Of a stretch of DNA of 64,000 nt, positions 44,267 through 58,091 are shown piece after piece (the first letter of the stretch is position 1; every line of letters starts with the position of its first letter). Source of the stretch: Phytophthora quininea (Eukaryota; Oomycota; Peronosporomycetes; Peronosporales; Peronosporaceae); assembly GCA_011947345.1 (NCBI GenBank), contig JAAVTG010000412.1, positions 62,001 through 126,000 on the forward strand, written 5' to 3'. The notes under the pieces are model-generated. The model saw nothing but the letters and a program-made list of their open reading frames with translations, did no database searches and was not told the origin of the DNA. Position numbers and translations under genes: made by a program.

Positions 44267-45050
44267 TTATTTTTTTTTTTTTCGTGTTGGTTTTCCTTTC
44301 GTAATTTTACCTTGAGGTGTCACAGATGGTCTACCACCACTGGTTTTACCTTCACCACCACCGTGTGGATGATCTACTGGATTTTTAGCTACACCTCTAA
44401 CAGAGGGTCGTCTATTTAACCAACGTGAACGTCCAGCTTTACCTAACTTAATTTTTTTATAATTAATATTTGATACAATACCTAAAGTAGCATAACAAGT
44501 TAATAAGATCAATTTCAATTCACCAGAATTTAAACGTATTCTCGCATATTTATTATTTATTTTTTGAATTAATTGCGCAGAAGTACCAGCACTTCTAATT
44601 AATTTACCTCTTGATTGAGGATATAAACTTATATTATGAATTATACTACCAATAGGTATATTTTGTAAAGGTAATGCATTACCTATTTTTAATTCAGATG
44701 TTGGTGAACTTGTTATATATTGATTTATTTTTAAACCTTCAGGAGCTAAAATTAAATATGATTTTAAATTATTTTTATATAAGCAATATTAGCTGAACGA
44801 TTAGGATCATATAAAATTTTAATAACATGACCTTCTATATTTTGAGAACGATTAAAATTAATTTTTCTATATAGACGTTTATGACCACCACCACGGTGTC
44901 TAACTGTTATTTTACCTTGATTATTTTTACCATTTGCACGTTGAAATCCTTTTGTTAAAGATTTTATTTTAAAAATTCGAGTTAAATTATTTTTTTAATA
45001 AGAATGTTTGACGTTGTGATGGTGTTATGGGATTTATTTTTTTCTATCAT
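44267..45050 (-). CDS. rpl2: large-subunit ribosomal protein uL2m
   Basis: The complete gene spans the point where the two passes meet. It shows [60 protein letters not shown] and the C-terminal [20 protein letters not shown] with the peptidyl-transferase His, ending PTRKKKK. About 260 residues. Breaks near 45,030, 44,975, 44,780 and 44,520. First gene of the long - strand ribosomal cluster. Confidence 0.95.
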
Positions 45051-45078
45051 TTTATATTGTATATAGATAAAATCTATT

Positions 45079-45416
45079 ATGTTATATATTTTTAATAAAA
45101 CAATTTCAGATTCTAAAAGTATTTTATATTCATTAACTATATTATATGGTATTAATGAATATCAATCTAAGAAAATTTGTAAAAATATAGGAATTAATCC
45201 TCAAATCACCCTTAATAAACTTAAAAACAACCACGTAAACCGACTGATAAGTTATATAAATAAAAATTTAAAAGTTGAACAACTTTTAAAAAATTAAAAA
45301 CTGAAAAATTAAATGAATTAGTCGAAATAAAAAGTAATCGTGGAATTAGACAAAGTCAAGGTTTACCTGTTCGAGGACAACGTACCCATACTAACGCAAA
45401 AACGTCAAAAAATTAA
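45079..45416 (+). CDS. rps13: rps13, second pass
   Basis: Duplicate of the gene at 8476, with the same frameshift in the A-run before KTEKLNELVEIK. Confidence 0.92.
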
Positions 45417-45493
45417 AAAAATTTTTATTCAAAAACGTTTATCACGTACAAAACGTCCATTTAAGGTTAAAAAAAAAAAAATAAAATTATTTT

Positions 45494-45900
45494 ATGAAAA
45501 AATAAATTTAAATATAATTTTAAATATAAATTTAAAAAAACAAAAAATTAAAAAAAAATCCTTTTATTTTAGTTAATTTACATGTTATAGCAAGTTTAAA
45601 AATACTATTATTAGTTTAACAACTAATACAGGAAATTTATTAAAACAATGGTCTACAAAATCTTTAAAAAAACTAAATTTCAAAAAATACACCATATAAT
45701 GTTCAATTAATTGTTTATAAAATAAATAAATATTTACAATTAAAAAAACAAAAAAATTAAAAATATTTTTACATGGAACCGGTTTAGGTCGATATAATAT
45801 ATTAAGAAATTTAAAACGTAAAAATTTTAAAGTAAGATTTTTATTAGATAAAACACCAAAACCTTTTAATGGTTGTCGATTAAAAAAAAAACGACGTTAA
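45494..45900 (+). CDS. rps11: rps11, second pass
   Basis: Duplicate of the gene at 8893, shorter by four A/T bases in homopolymers. One loss in the A-run after the ATG puts the first codons in another frame. Confidence 0.87.
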
Positions 45901-45907
45901 TTTTATT

Positions 45908-45992
45908 GGATAGGTGATCGAGTGGTTTAAGGTGTCAGTCTTGAAAACTGAAGTATTTAACAATACCGTGGGTTCAAATCCCACTCTATCCT
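45908..45992 (+). tRNA. trnS: tRNA-Ser(UGA), second pass
   Basis: Identical to 9311-9395. Confidence 0.93.
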
Positions 45993-45998
45993 TTTAAA

Positions 45999-46067
45999 AG
46001 CTAGAGACGGATTTGAACCGTCATTAAAGGATTTGCAGTCCTTTACATTACCATTATGTTATCTAGC
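45999..46067 (-). tRNA. trnC: tRNA-Cys(GCA), second pass
   Basis: Identical to 9402-9470. Confidence 0.92.
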
Positions 46068-46081
46068 CAAAATTAAATTAT

Positions 46082-46278
46082 ATGAATAAAAATAAAAAAT
46101 TTTTTACCTATAAAAATAAAATTATTTTAACAAATGGATCTTCTTTAAAAATAACATCTATTAAGTATATAAAAATTATCAATTAAATTTGAAAATTTTT
46201 AAAGAAACAAAAATTAAAGATAATATAAATATTAATTTAAATAAAAATAAACAAAATTTTATTAATAAATTAATTTAA
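46082..46278 (+). CDS. bL31-like small ORF, second pass (frame broken)
   Basis: Duplicate of the ORF at 9485. One A is missing in the run near 46,173, which shifts the frame after IKYIK. The intact copy in the first pass is the more credible reading. Confidence 0.45.
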
Positions 46279-47006
46279 TTTTATATTTATTAAAATAAAT
46301 TGAAATATAAATAAATATTTCAAAAATAAAATAAATATAATATAAATACTAATAAAATTAATAAAATCTGGTGGCGTAATTAAAGCACTTAATATTATTA
46401 TTTTTAAATAAAAAATTTTCTTAAATTTATAATTATATTAATTTTTAAAATATTATTAAAAATTAAAAAAATAAAATAAATATATAAATAAATAAAATAA
46501 ATATATAAATAAATGATGAAAAAATAAATTGAAAATAATTATTTATTTTAGGTTCAAAATAAATTGTTAAAATATAAAAATTTGAGAAATTAAGATTTAA
46601 TAAAAATTCCAAATATGTGGAATAATATTTGTAAAAATTAAATTTATTATAAAAAAATTAAAAATAATATATAATATATAAAATTTTATAAAAATAAAAT
46701 TCTCAAATTTATATAAACCTGTTAATAAAAATTCCAAATTAATATTATACTTAATTGAATTGTTAAAAATATTGAAATAAAACTTGCTATAAAAATATTA
46801 GTAATAAAAATTTCTGTAATATTTGTAAAAATTAAATATTTTAACATATTTTTATTAAGTAAATTATTTACTAATAAATATATTAATTGATCAGAAAAAT
46901 AATATGAAATTATAAAAAGATAAAAAAAGTACTAAAAAGAATAAAAAAATTATATTTTAATTCAAAAAATGTAATTGTAAATAAGTTTTGATTTTATTTT
47001 TTTCAT
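46270..47006 (-). CDS. tatC: tatC, second pass
   Basis: Duplicate of the gene at 9674-10409, with indels at slightly different homopolymers (for example near 46,654, 46,727 and 47,000). Confidence 0.9.
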
Positions 47007-47015
47007 AAAATTAAA

Positions 47016-47099
47016 GCCTACTTGGTGAAATTGGTAAACACGATAGATTTAAAATCTGTTCCCATTCTAGGGTTATTGGTTCAAGTCCAATAGTAGGTA
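47016..47099 (+). tRNA. trnL: tRNA-Leu(UAA), second pass
   Basis: Identical to 10419-10502. Confidence 0.93.
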
Positions 47100-47107
47100 T
47101 AATATAT

Positions 47108-47192
47108 TATCAAAGTGGTGAAATTGGTAAACACATTACACTTAGAATGTAACGCTTAATTGCATTAAGGGTTCAAATCCCTTCTTTGATAA
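47108..47192 (+). tRNA. trnL: tRNA-Leu(UAG), second pass
   Basis: Identical to 10511-10595. Confidence 0.93.
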
Positions 47193-47298
47193 TTTCTAAA
47201 AGAATAAATATTTTTGATTAAAAAATTATTAATTTTAATAAAAATATATCCTTTAAATGAAAATAACTAGAAATTTAATTATAATTATTATAATATAA

Positions 47299-49272
47299 AT
47301 GATTGAAATATTTATAAATAATATAAAATTAAAAGTAAATAAAATTTAACAGTATTACAAGCATGTAATAACTTTAAAATTGAAATTCCAAAATTTTGTT
47401 TTCAAGAAAATTTACAAATAGCTGGTAATTGTAGGATGTGTTTAGTTGAAATAGAAAATTCACCAAAACCTGTAGCATCATGTGCTATGCCTTTAATGCC
47501 AAATATGAAAATATTTACAGATACACCTTTAGTACAAAAGCTCGTGAAAGTGTTTTAGAATTTCTTTTAATAAATCATCCATTAGATTGTCCAATATGTG
47601 ATCAAGCATCAGAATGTGATTTACAAGATCAAACAATGATTTTTGGTTCAGATCGTAGTCGATTTTTTTAAAAAAGAGGTGTAGAAGATAAATATTGTGG
47701 TCCATTTATTAAAACTATTATGACTAGATGTATTCACTGTACACGTTGTGTACGTTTTGCAAATGAAATATGTTGTATTGATGATTTAGGAACTACTGGT
47801 CGTGGAAATAAAACTGAAATTAATTTTTATTATCCAAAAATTTTTAATTCAGAATTTTCAGGTAATTTAGTAGATTTATGTCCAGTAGGTGCTTTAACAT
47901 CTAAACCTTATACTTTTAAAGCACGTTCTTGGGAATTAAAAAAAAGAAGGTATTGATATCTTAGATAGTATTGGATCTAATATTGAAATTGATATTTTCA
48001 ATAATGAAATTGTACGAATTTTACCTAAAACTAATTTTAATATTAATAAAGAATGGATTTCAAATAAAACAAGATTTTTTTGATAGTTTAAAATATCAAA
48101 GATTAAAATATCCATTATTAAAAGATGAAGAAAATAATTTTCATAAAATAAGTTGGTTTGAAGCTATAGATATTATTAATAATAAATTAATAACAACAGA
48201 TAGTTCTAAAATTAAAAGTATTGTTGGAGATTTAATTGATTTAGAATCTTTATTTTTATTAAAAAAATTTAAATAAATTAGGGATTTCTGATATAATTTA
48301 TGAAAAATATTTAAATAATAAAAATATAAAATTAAATTCTGATTTAACTTCAAATTTTTTATTTAATAATACTTTAAAATCTATAGAAGAATCTGATGTT
48401 TGTTTAATAATCGGTAGTGATATTCGTCAAGAAGGTTCTATTTTAAATATTCATTTAATTAATCGTTTAAAAAGAGGTAATTTTAAAATTGCTTATATAG
48501 GTAATAAAATTGATTTTACTTATCCTATAAAACATTTAGGTTTAACTTTAAAAACTTTAATTCAAATTATTATTGGAAAACATTCTTTTTGTAAAAATTT
48601 AAAAAAGCTAAAAACCTATAATTATTATTGGTGAAAATATTATTAATCAAAAGATGGAATTCATTTAATATCAAAATTAAAAATTTATCATTTTTAAAAA
48701 TAATATTAATTTTTTAATAGTAAAACAAGTTTAATTAATTTTTTGAAATAACTTTTAAAAATTACCATTTTATTTTAATAATTCAAAATTATATTATTTA
48801 TTTAATACTAATTTACAAAATAATTTAAAAATAAAAGAAAATGATTTTATTATTTATCAAGGACATCATTTTACAAAAGATGCTCAAAGATCAAATTTAA
48901 TTTTACCTGGTTTAACTTTTTAGAAAAAGTGGGATGTATATAAATTTAGAAGGTTTTATTCAAAAAATAATAAAAATTTAAATTTAAATACAGAACAAAG
49001 AAAAGATTCTATCATTTATAGAAATATTTATAAATATATATTAAATAAAAATCAATCTAAAATAAATTCATTTTTAAAAATAAAAGATATTTTACCTTAT
49101 TTATTCAAAAAAAATAAAAATTATAAATAATTTTAATTTTAATAAAAATATTTAAAATTTAATAATAATTTTTAGATTCTTTAATAAAAATATATATTAT
49201 AGAAACATATTAGAACAATATTCAAAAATATTAATAAATTCTAATAAAATAATCAAAAATAAAATAAAATAA
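47299..49272 (+). CDS. nad11: nad11, second pass
   Basis: Duplicate of the gene at 10702. An A is lost near 47,343, and a T-run change near 47,668 creates a stop after DRSRFF. Conversely TACGAATTTTACC near 48,015 has a G that the first pass lacks, keeping that part in frame. Confidence 0.92.
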
Positions 49273-49274
49273 TT

Positions 49275-50245
49275 ATGATTTATACAATTTTAAAATTTTT
49301 AATTTTAGTATTACCTTTATTAATTGCTGTAGCTTATTTTACTTTAGTTGAACGTAAAGTATTAGCTTCTATTCAAAGAAGAAGAGGACCTAATGTGGTA
49401 GGTACCTTTGGTTTATTACAACCATTAGCTGATGGTTTAAAACTATTTGTTAAAGAAACTGTTTTACCTAGTAATGCCGATGTTGTTTTATTTATATTTG
49501 CACCAATTTTAGCTTTTTTTTAAGTTTATTAAGTTGGACTGTAATACCTTTAGGATTTGGTATGTTTTTACTGAATTAAATATAGGTATTTTATATTTAT
49601 TAGCTATTTCATCATTAGGTGTTTATGGTATCATTATTGGTGGTTGGTCAAGTAATTCTAAATATTCTTTTTAGGTGCATTAAGATCAACAGCTCAAATG
49701 ATTTCTTATGAATTAACTATCAGTTTTTCAATATTATCAGTTATTGTTTGTGCAAAATCTTTAAATTTAATTTCTATAGTATTAGCACAAAAACTGTATG
49801 GTATTGTTTTCCTCTTTTCCTATTTTTTTAATTTTTTTATATCATGTTTAGCAGAAACAAATAGACATCCTTTTGATTTACCCGAAGCAGAGGCAGAATT
49901 AGTTTCAGGATATAATGTTGAATATTCTGCAATGGGTTTTGCTTTATTTTTTTAGGTGAATATGCAAATATGTTATTAATGAGTAGTTTAACAACTATTT
50001 TATTTTTAGGTGGTTGGTTAGCACCATTTCCATTTAGTATTAAATTCATAAATTTCTTACCGGGATCTTTTGGTTTAGTATTAAAGTATGTTTTTTGTTG
50101 TATTATTTGTAGTAGCTCGAGCTGTTTTACCTAGATACCGATATGATCAATTAATGCGTTTAGGTTGGAAAGTTTTTTACCTTGTACATTAAGTTGGTTT
50201 TTATATACTGCAAGTATTTTAATAAGTTTTAATTGGTTAATTTAA
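49275..50245 (+). CDS. nad1: nad1, second pass
   Basis: Duplicate of the gene at 12684. The T-run near 49,515 is longer and breaks the frame after APILAF. The A-run near 49,793 is one shorter, so [20 protein letters not shown] reads through there. Confidence 0.94.
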
Positions 50246-50247
50246 AT

Positions 50248-50547
50248 ATGAGTATATTAAATCATTTTATTTTTACTTTTTTTATTTTGTATAGGTTTAT
50301 TTGGTATAATATTAAATCGACAAAATATAATAATTATTTTAATGTCTATTGAATTATTATTATTATCAATTAATTTAAATTTTATTTACTTTGCAGTTTT
50401 AATTGATGATATAATAGGACAAATTTTTCATTATTAATTTTAACAGTAGCCGCAGCAGAATCTGCTATTGGATTAGCTATTATGATAGTTTTCTTCAAAT
50501 TATATGGAGATATTTCTATTTATAAAATTAATTTATTATCATTATAA
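50248..50547 (+). CDS. nad4L: nad4L, second pass
   Basis: Duplicate of the gene at 13653, with the same two T-run frameshifts. Confidence 0.92.
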
Positions 50548-50719
50548 ATGATAATAAATTAATTTTATAAAATTATTATATAAAATTAAAATAGTTTAAA
50601 AAATAAATAAATTCTATTCTTTAAGATGAAATTAATATAAGAATGTTATATTATATATAATCCTTTGAAATTTTTGTTTTTTAAAAACATTATATTAAAT
50701 AAATTAATTAATATAAAAA

Positions 50720-51575
50720 TTAAATAGAGTTTGATCCTGGCTCAGAATAAATGCTATCGGTATGCTTAACACATGCAAGTTGAATGTTTTTAAAACATAG
50801 CGAACGGGTGAGTAACGCGTGAATTATCTACCTTTTAATTCGGAATAATTATTTTAATAAAAATACGGAATAAATAGAATAAAGTTTAATAACGTTAAAA
50901 GATGAGTTTGCGTAAGATTATGGTAGTTGGTAGTTTAAAAGACTACCAAGCCTATTATCTTTAGCTGGTTTGAAAGAATGATCAGCCACATTGGGACTGA
51001 GACACGGCCCAAACTTTTTAAAGGCAGCAGTGGGGAATTTTGGACAATGAGCGAAAGCTTGATCCAGCAATACCGAGTGAGTGAAGAAGGCTAATTAGGT
51101 TGTAAAACTCTTTCATTAAGGAGGAAAATGACAGTACTTAAAAAGAAGTTCCGGTTAATACCCGTGCCAGCAGCCGCGGTAATACGGGAGGAGCGAGCAT
51201 TATTTGGAATGATTGGGCGTAAAGGGTTTGTAGGTGGTTTTTAAGTTGAAAGAAACAAATTAGAGCTCAACTCTATAAATTTTTTCAAAACTGATAAACT
51301 TGAGTATAAATAGAGGATAATGGAATTTCTATTGGAGTGATAAAATACGTTGATAATGGAAGGAAGACCAAAGGCGAAGGCAATTATCTGGGTATATACT
51401 GACACTGAGAAACGAAAGCTTGGGTAGCGAACGGGATTAGAGACCCCGGTAGTCCATGCTGTAAACGATGAGTGCTAATATTTAGAATTTTTAGATATAA
51501 CAGCTAACGCATTAAGCACTCCGCCTGAAAAGTATAATCGCAAGATTGAAATTCAAAGGAATTGACGGGAGTCTA

Positions 51576-51607
<32 letters not shown>

Positions 51608-52212
51608 AATACGCGCAGAACCTTACCAACTCTTGCTAATTTTAATATAAAATATTATATTAAAAACAGGCGTTGCATGGCTGTCGTCAGCTCGTGTTGT
51701 GAAATGTTTGGTTAAATCCTTTAACGAGCGCAACCCTTATTATTAGTTGCTAATTTATTATAAATAATAAAAGTACTCTAATAAAAAAATTAATGATAGG
51801 TTAATGGAAGGTGGGGATGACGTCAAGTCTTCATGGCCCTTATGAGTTGGGCTACACACGTGCTACAATGATAACTACAATGAGAGGCAATAATAATATA
51901 AAGTTGGAGCAAATCTTTAAAAATTATCTTAGTTCGGATTAAGGGCTGAAACTCGCCCTTATGAAGCTGGAATCGCTAGTAATCGCAGAACAGCATGCTG
52001 CGGTGAATATGTTACTGGACTTTGTACACACCGCCCGTCACATCAGGGAAGTTGATTATTTTTAAAATAATTTTTATTTTTTAGTTTTATTAATTAATTA
52101 TTTAATTTTAATAATTTCTAATTTTAATTAAATTTAATATAATTCCTAAAAAGTAATTAGTAACTTTGATGAAGTCGTAACAAGGTAGTCGTAGGGGAAC
52201 CTGTGTCTGGAA
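50720..52212 (+). rRNA. rns: small-subunit rRNA, second pass
   Basis: Duplicate of 14125-15615. It differs by single T or G counts (for example TTTTTTC near 51,282 and GGGG near 52,195). Confidence 0.96.
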
Positions 52213-52248
52213 TAGATCTTTAAACATTCTTAAATTAAAATAATCTAT

Positions 52249-52320
52249 AGGAAAATAGTTTAATTGGTAAAATCATAGTCTCCAAAATTATTGTTATGGG
52301 TTCAAATCCCATTTTTCCTG
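52249..52320 (+). tRNA. trnW: tRNA-Trp(CCA), second pass
   Basis: Identical to 15652-15723. Confidence 0.93.
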
Positions 52321-52466
52321 TTTTATATAAAATATTATAAATCAAAAAATTTTATAAAATCTGAAATTAATTAAATTCAAGTTATAAAAATAAAATTTTA
52401 TTTAAAATACTTTTTAACAAAAGGGAATTTAAATTTAGATTTATAATATTTTATTAATTTTTTATT

Positions 52467-52703
52467 ATGAACAAAAATTACAAATATTCTTATTAATTCT
52501 TTTCTTAACATTAGGTATCGCAATTTTTATTTTATATTTACATAACGTATTACCTTATATTAACATTAAAATAGCTTTTTATTATTAAAAACGGAATAAA
52601 CATATTTAATTTATATGTTAATGATAGCACATTTCATGAACATTATATCTCAGAAGCTGATTTAGTTTTACTAATAGAGCAAATATTAAATTCAAATGAA
52701 TAA
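52467..52703 (+). CDS. 79-codon ORF, second pass
   Basis: Duplicate of the ORF at 15869. It needs the same A-run and T-run corrections, plus one in the AAAAC near 52,590. Confidence 0.55.
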
Positions 52704-52711
52704 AAATTTAA

Positions 52712-52828
52712 AATAGTTCTTATTTTATTATAATTTTAAACTAAAAAAAAAAAAATCAATAATTATAATTAATTCGTAACTTAACAACGGAGTTTATCGT
52801 AGACCCGGCGCGATACAGATATACTATT
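52712..52828 (-). rRNA. rrn5: candidate 5S rRNA, second pass
   Basis: Duplicate of the candidate at 16115-16231, including the helix I ends and the loop C-like block. Confidence 0.58.
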
Positions 52829-52842
52829 ATATTATTTTAAAT

Positions 52843-53996
52843 TTAAAATAATATATTATTTTTAGTATTATAACGTACTAAATATGCTTCAAATTTACCT
52901 AAAAATGGTATAATAAAAATAAAAAGAAAAAGTAATAAATCATACTAATAACGCCAATTTCTGTATAAGGATATTCAACTGGACATTGTCCAACCCAACC
53001 TAATAATAAAAAGCAATAACTAATAACCAATAACATACTTTAAATATTGGTCTAAATGCAGTACTTCGAATTTCTGATGAATTAGTAAAAGGTATTGTTA
53101 ATAATATTACTAAAGAACCAAACATTGCTATAACACCACCAATTTTATTTGGAATAGATCTTAAAATTGCATAAAAAGGTAAAAATACCATTCAGGAACA
53201 ATATGTAAAGGTGTTTTCATAGGATTTGCTTCAATATAATTATCTGGATGACCTAATGTGTTAGGATAATAAAAATAAAAATAAAAAATATTAAAAATAA
53301 TATCATTAAACCAAATAAATCTTTTGTATAAAAATATGGATAAAATGGGATATTTTCTGTTTTTAAAGTAATACCTAATGGATTATTTGAACCAACTTCA
53401 TGTAATAATATTAAATGTATTAAAACAGCACCTACTATTACAAAAGGGAATGTAAAATGTAAACTAAAAAACGGTTTAATGTTGGATTATCAACAGCAAA
53501 ACCACCCCATAACCAATCTACGATATCTTTACCTATTAATGGAATAGCTGAAAATAAATTAGTAATAACAGTTGCACCCCAAAAACTCATTTGTCCCCAA
53601 GGTAAAACATAACCCATAAAAGCAGTAGCCATCATTAAAATGAAAATAATAACACCAGAACACCATAAAGCTTCTCTTGGTGTAATGTAAGAACCATAAT
53701 ATAATCCCCTAAAAATATGAACATAAACAACAATAAAAAAAAGAAGCACCATTTGCATGTGTATATCTAATTAACCAACCATTATTAACATCACGCATAA
53801 TATGTTCAACACTATTAAAAGCTAAATCAATATGTGGTGTATAATGCATTGCTAAAAAATACCTGTTAAAATTTGTACTACTAACATAATACCGGCTAAC
53901 GAACCAAATCCAAAAAATAATTTAAATTAATAGGTGTCGGATAATCTATTAAATGATTATTTACTACTGCAAATAAAGATTTTTATTCCATCGCAT
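52843..53996 (-). CDS. cob: cob, second pass
   Basis: Duplicate of the gene at 16246-17401. An A is missing near 53,012, so AFLLLGWVG is broken here although intact in the first pass. Confidence 0.95.
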
Positions 53997-54047
53997 AATA
54001 TGAAATAAAAATTAACCTAAAAACGATAATAATTATTTTAATAAAAA

Positions 54048-54606
54048 TTATAAATTTATTTTTTTATTCCAAGGATTATTAAATTCAAATAATCTATATT
54101 GTTGGGATAAATTAATAGGTTCATAAACTACTCTTTTTTAATTCATTATAAAATACTTCTAAAAAACCACTTAAAGGGAAATCTTTTCGTAAGGGATGTC
54201 CTTCAAAACCATAATCAGTTAATATTCTTCTTAAATCTGGATGATTTATAAAAAAATACCAAACATATCCCAAACCTCTCTTTCACACCAATTTGCAGCT
54301 TTATAAATAGTAATAATAGAATCTACAGGTTGTAATTCATTAATATTTATTTTAATTTTTAAACGACTATTAAAACGAATACTTAATAAATTATAAATTA
54401 TTTCAAAACGTTTTTTTATGAATATAATCTACAACACAAATATCTGATAATATTTTAAATTGACTATTTGTATGATTTTTAGAAAAATAATATTGGAATT
54501 AATTTATTAGTAGAAATATTAATACATAATTCATTTTTATATAAAGTATAATTTATAATAGGTAAAATTTGTAATAAATATTGACTAAATTTTTTAAAAT
54601 TTTCAT
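54048..54606 (-). CDS. nad9: nad9, second pass
   Basis: Duplicate of the gene at 17453-18012, with one A fewer near 54,488. Confidence 0.93.
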
Positions 54607-54774
54607 AAATAAAAATTATAATATAATTTAATATATTATTAATATAATAAATATTATATACAGTATTTAATAATATATTTTATTATTAAAATAGGAATAT
54701 ATTAAATTAAGGTGATTTATTATTTAATAATTATAATATAATATAATTATTTTTAACAGATTTTAGTTTTATTC

Positions 54775-55064
<290 letters not shown>

Positions 55065-55077
55065 TTAATAAAACTTA

Positions 55078-55150
55078 TACAATCTCTTGGACTCGAACCA
55101 AGATTTTAAAGCTTAGAAGGCTAATACTCTACCAATTAAGTTAAGATTGT
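55078..55150 (-). tRNA. trnR: tRNA-Arg(UCU), second pass
   Basis: Identical to 18484-18556. Confidence 0.93.
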
Positions 55151-55161
55151 TTTAGTTTTAT

Positions 55162-55858
55162 TTAAACAATTTTACCAGATTGTATATTAAAAATAGCTTT
55201 TAATGAATTTCTTGAAAGTTGTTTATAAATTTTTTGTTTAAAATTTTTTTTTCTTTTTAGTTAAAGTTACTGCACCTATTAAAGCTATTAATAATATTAT
55301 ACCAGCGGCTAAAAAAAAAAGAATAATAACTATATAAAATTTGACCTATTGTTTCGATATTTGTGATAATATCTAATTGATTTATAACATTTTTAAAAAA
55401 GGTTTTACATCAATAAATATTTCAAAAATACCTGCCATACTATCACTAAAAAAATAAAATATTTACTTCTTGATTAAAAAAGAATTATTTATTAAATGAT
55501 AATATGTTGTAAAAACTTTACTAAACATTACAAATGTTTCTAGAAAAAAATAAAACTAATTAAAAAATAATAGGAAGATATCCAAAATTATTATTTATTT
55601 TATTTTTATCAATTAAAACATTAACATCTAACATCATAATTACAAATAGAAATAAAACTGTAATTGCTCCTACATAAATAATAATTAACATTATTGATAA
55701 AAATTCAACTTCCGAAATTAATAATAATCCTGTTGAATTTGTAAAAACTAAAATTAAAAAAATGCAGAATAGATTGTATTAGTAGAATATATTACAAATA
55801 TAGCTGATGTTAAAGCTATAGTTGAAAAAGTATAAAAGAAAATTGTTTCAAAATTCAT
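55162..55858 (-). CDS. nad6: nad6, second pass
   Basis: Duplicate of the gene at 18568-19265. A C interrupts the T-run near 55,252 (TTTTTTTTTCTTTTTAG), a rare non-length difference between passes. Confidence 0.92.
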
Positions 55859-55913
55859 AATAAATTTATATATATATTATCTTAAAGATATATATTTTAT
55901 TATTTTTATTTAA

Positions 55914-57885
55914 TTAATAAAAAAATAAATAAAAATAATAAAATAATAATAACATTAAAATAATAAATAATAGAAAAAATATTACATTTATTAAGAAAAT
56001 AGTACTAATTAGCATTAATAATGAATAATGATAAATATAGCCAGTTTGTATTAAAATTATTTTTTGACTTAAAAATGAAAAAATTGCAGTTAATCCATAA
56101 GGACCACACATTTCAATTAAACCTTTATCAATCATTTTATAAGTAAAATCATAACCTATTTTTAAAATATATTGATTTATAAATTCATAATAAATTTTAT
56201 CAAAATACCATTTTCTATTTAAAAATTATAAAAATATATACCATATTCTGATATTTTTAAATTATATAAAAATTTAAATTTAAAGAAATATAAATAAAAA
56301 GCACTAAATAAACCACCAAAACTTAAAATAACTGGTAATAATTTAAAAATGTTGGTAAAAATTCAGCATCAATCATTTGATTATTTAAAGGATTTATATA
56401 TATTGAATTATTCCAAAATCAGAACCTAACCCAACAAACATATCTTTTGAGATATAACCAATAAAAATACTACCAAATGCTAATAATCCTAAAGGAATAC
56501 CCATTTCTAAAGGAACATCATGTGCATTTTTAATTATATTTTTATATGCATTAGTTTCACTTAAAAAGCAAAAATAATAAACGAGTTGAATAAAAAGCTG
56601 TAAAAAAGCACCAATAGTTCCTAACCAATAAGCAAAATGACCTGTTTCACTAAAACTAGCAAATGCTACTTCTAAAATTAAATCTTTTGAATAAAATCCG
56701 GTTAAAAATGGAAAACCCATTAAAGATAAAGAACCTATTAAAAACATAATATAAGTAAAAGGTAAAATACGTCTTAAACCACCCATTTTTCTAATATCTT
56801 GTTCATCACCCATCGCATGAATTACCGCACCTGAACATAAAAATAATAATGCTTTAAAATACGCATGATTTGATAAATGAAAAATTGCTAAAGGATAATT
56901 AGATAAACCACAGGCAAAAACATATAACCTAATTGACTACAGGTTGAATATGCTACAATTTTTTAAAATCATTTTGAACTAATCCAACTGTACTCGCAAA
57001 AAAGCTGTTGAAGCTCCAATAATAGTTATAACTTTTAATGAAAAAATTGAATATTCAAACATAGGTGAACAACGTGCTGTTAAATATACACCAGCCGTTA
57101 CCATTGTTGCAGCATGTAATAATGCAGAAACAGGTGTTGGTCCTTCCATTGCATCAGGTAACCATAAATGTAAAAAATTTGAGCAGATTTACCCATTGCA
57201 CCTATAAATATTAAAATACAAGCAACATCAATAATACTTAAAATATAATTAAAAATATAAATTTAAAATCTTTAACTATTGATATAGCAGCAAAAGTACT
57301 AAAATATTCAATTGTTCGTATATTATAAAAAATTGTTAATATACCTAATAATAAAATTAAATCACTAACTCTATTAACTAACATAGCTTTAATAGCGGCT
57401 TTATTAGCTTGTAAACGTGTAAACCAAAAATTAATTAATAAATATGAACAAAAACCTACACCCTCCCATCCAACAAACATTTGAATAAAATTATCACCAG
57501 TTACTAAAATTAACATAAAAAAGTAAATAATGATAAATATGACATAAATCTTGATAAATGTGGATCATTTGCCATATATTGAGAAGAATATAAATGAACT
57601 AATGTTGAAATACTTGTTACAACAATTAACATTATCATAGTTAAACTATCAAATAAAAACACCAATTACAATTAAATAAACCACTATTTATCCAAGTTGA
57701 TAAATAAATCATATACTCATATTCATTTGTAATTGAATTATAAATAATAATTAATGAAAAAAACAACTTAAAAAGGTTGTTAAAGTAGTTATAAATACAG
57801 AACCTTTACGTCCTATATAAAAACCGAAAAGTCCAGCAGAAACTGAACCTAAAAAAGGTAAAAAGATTAAAGTTAATAATAACAT
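55914..57885 (-). CDS. nad5: nad5, second pass
   Basis: Duplicate of the gene at 19321-21294. The A-run near 56,573 is shorter here, so the part from [12 protein letters not shown] into [16 protein letters not shown] reads through, which confirms the frame. Confidence 0.94.
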
Positions 57886-58091
57886 AATAGAATAATATAA
57901 TAGAATAATATATTTGAAATATTACAAATAGATATCTTCTTAAATAATAAATTATTTCTAAAAAAATAAATTTATTATAATTATCTTATTTGTTTTTTAT
58001 TCAAAATATAATTTTAATAAAATAGACTATAATCTCTTTTATCAATATAATATTTTAATTTTATTATTATTCATTATGAATAATAATGAAA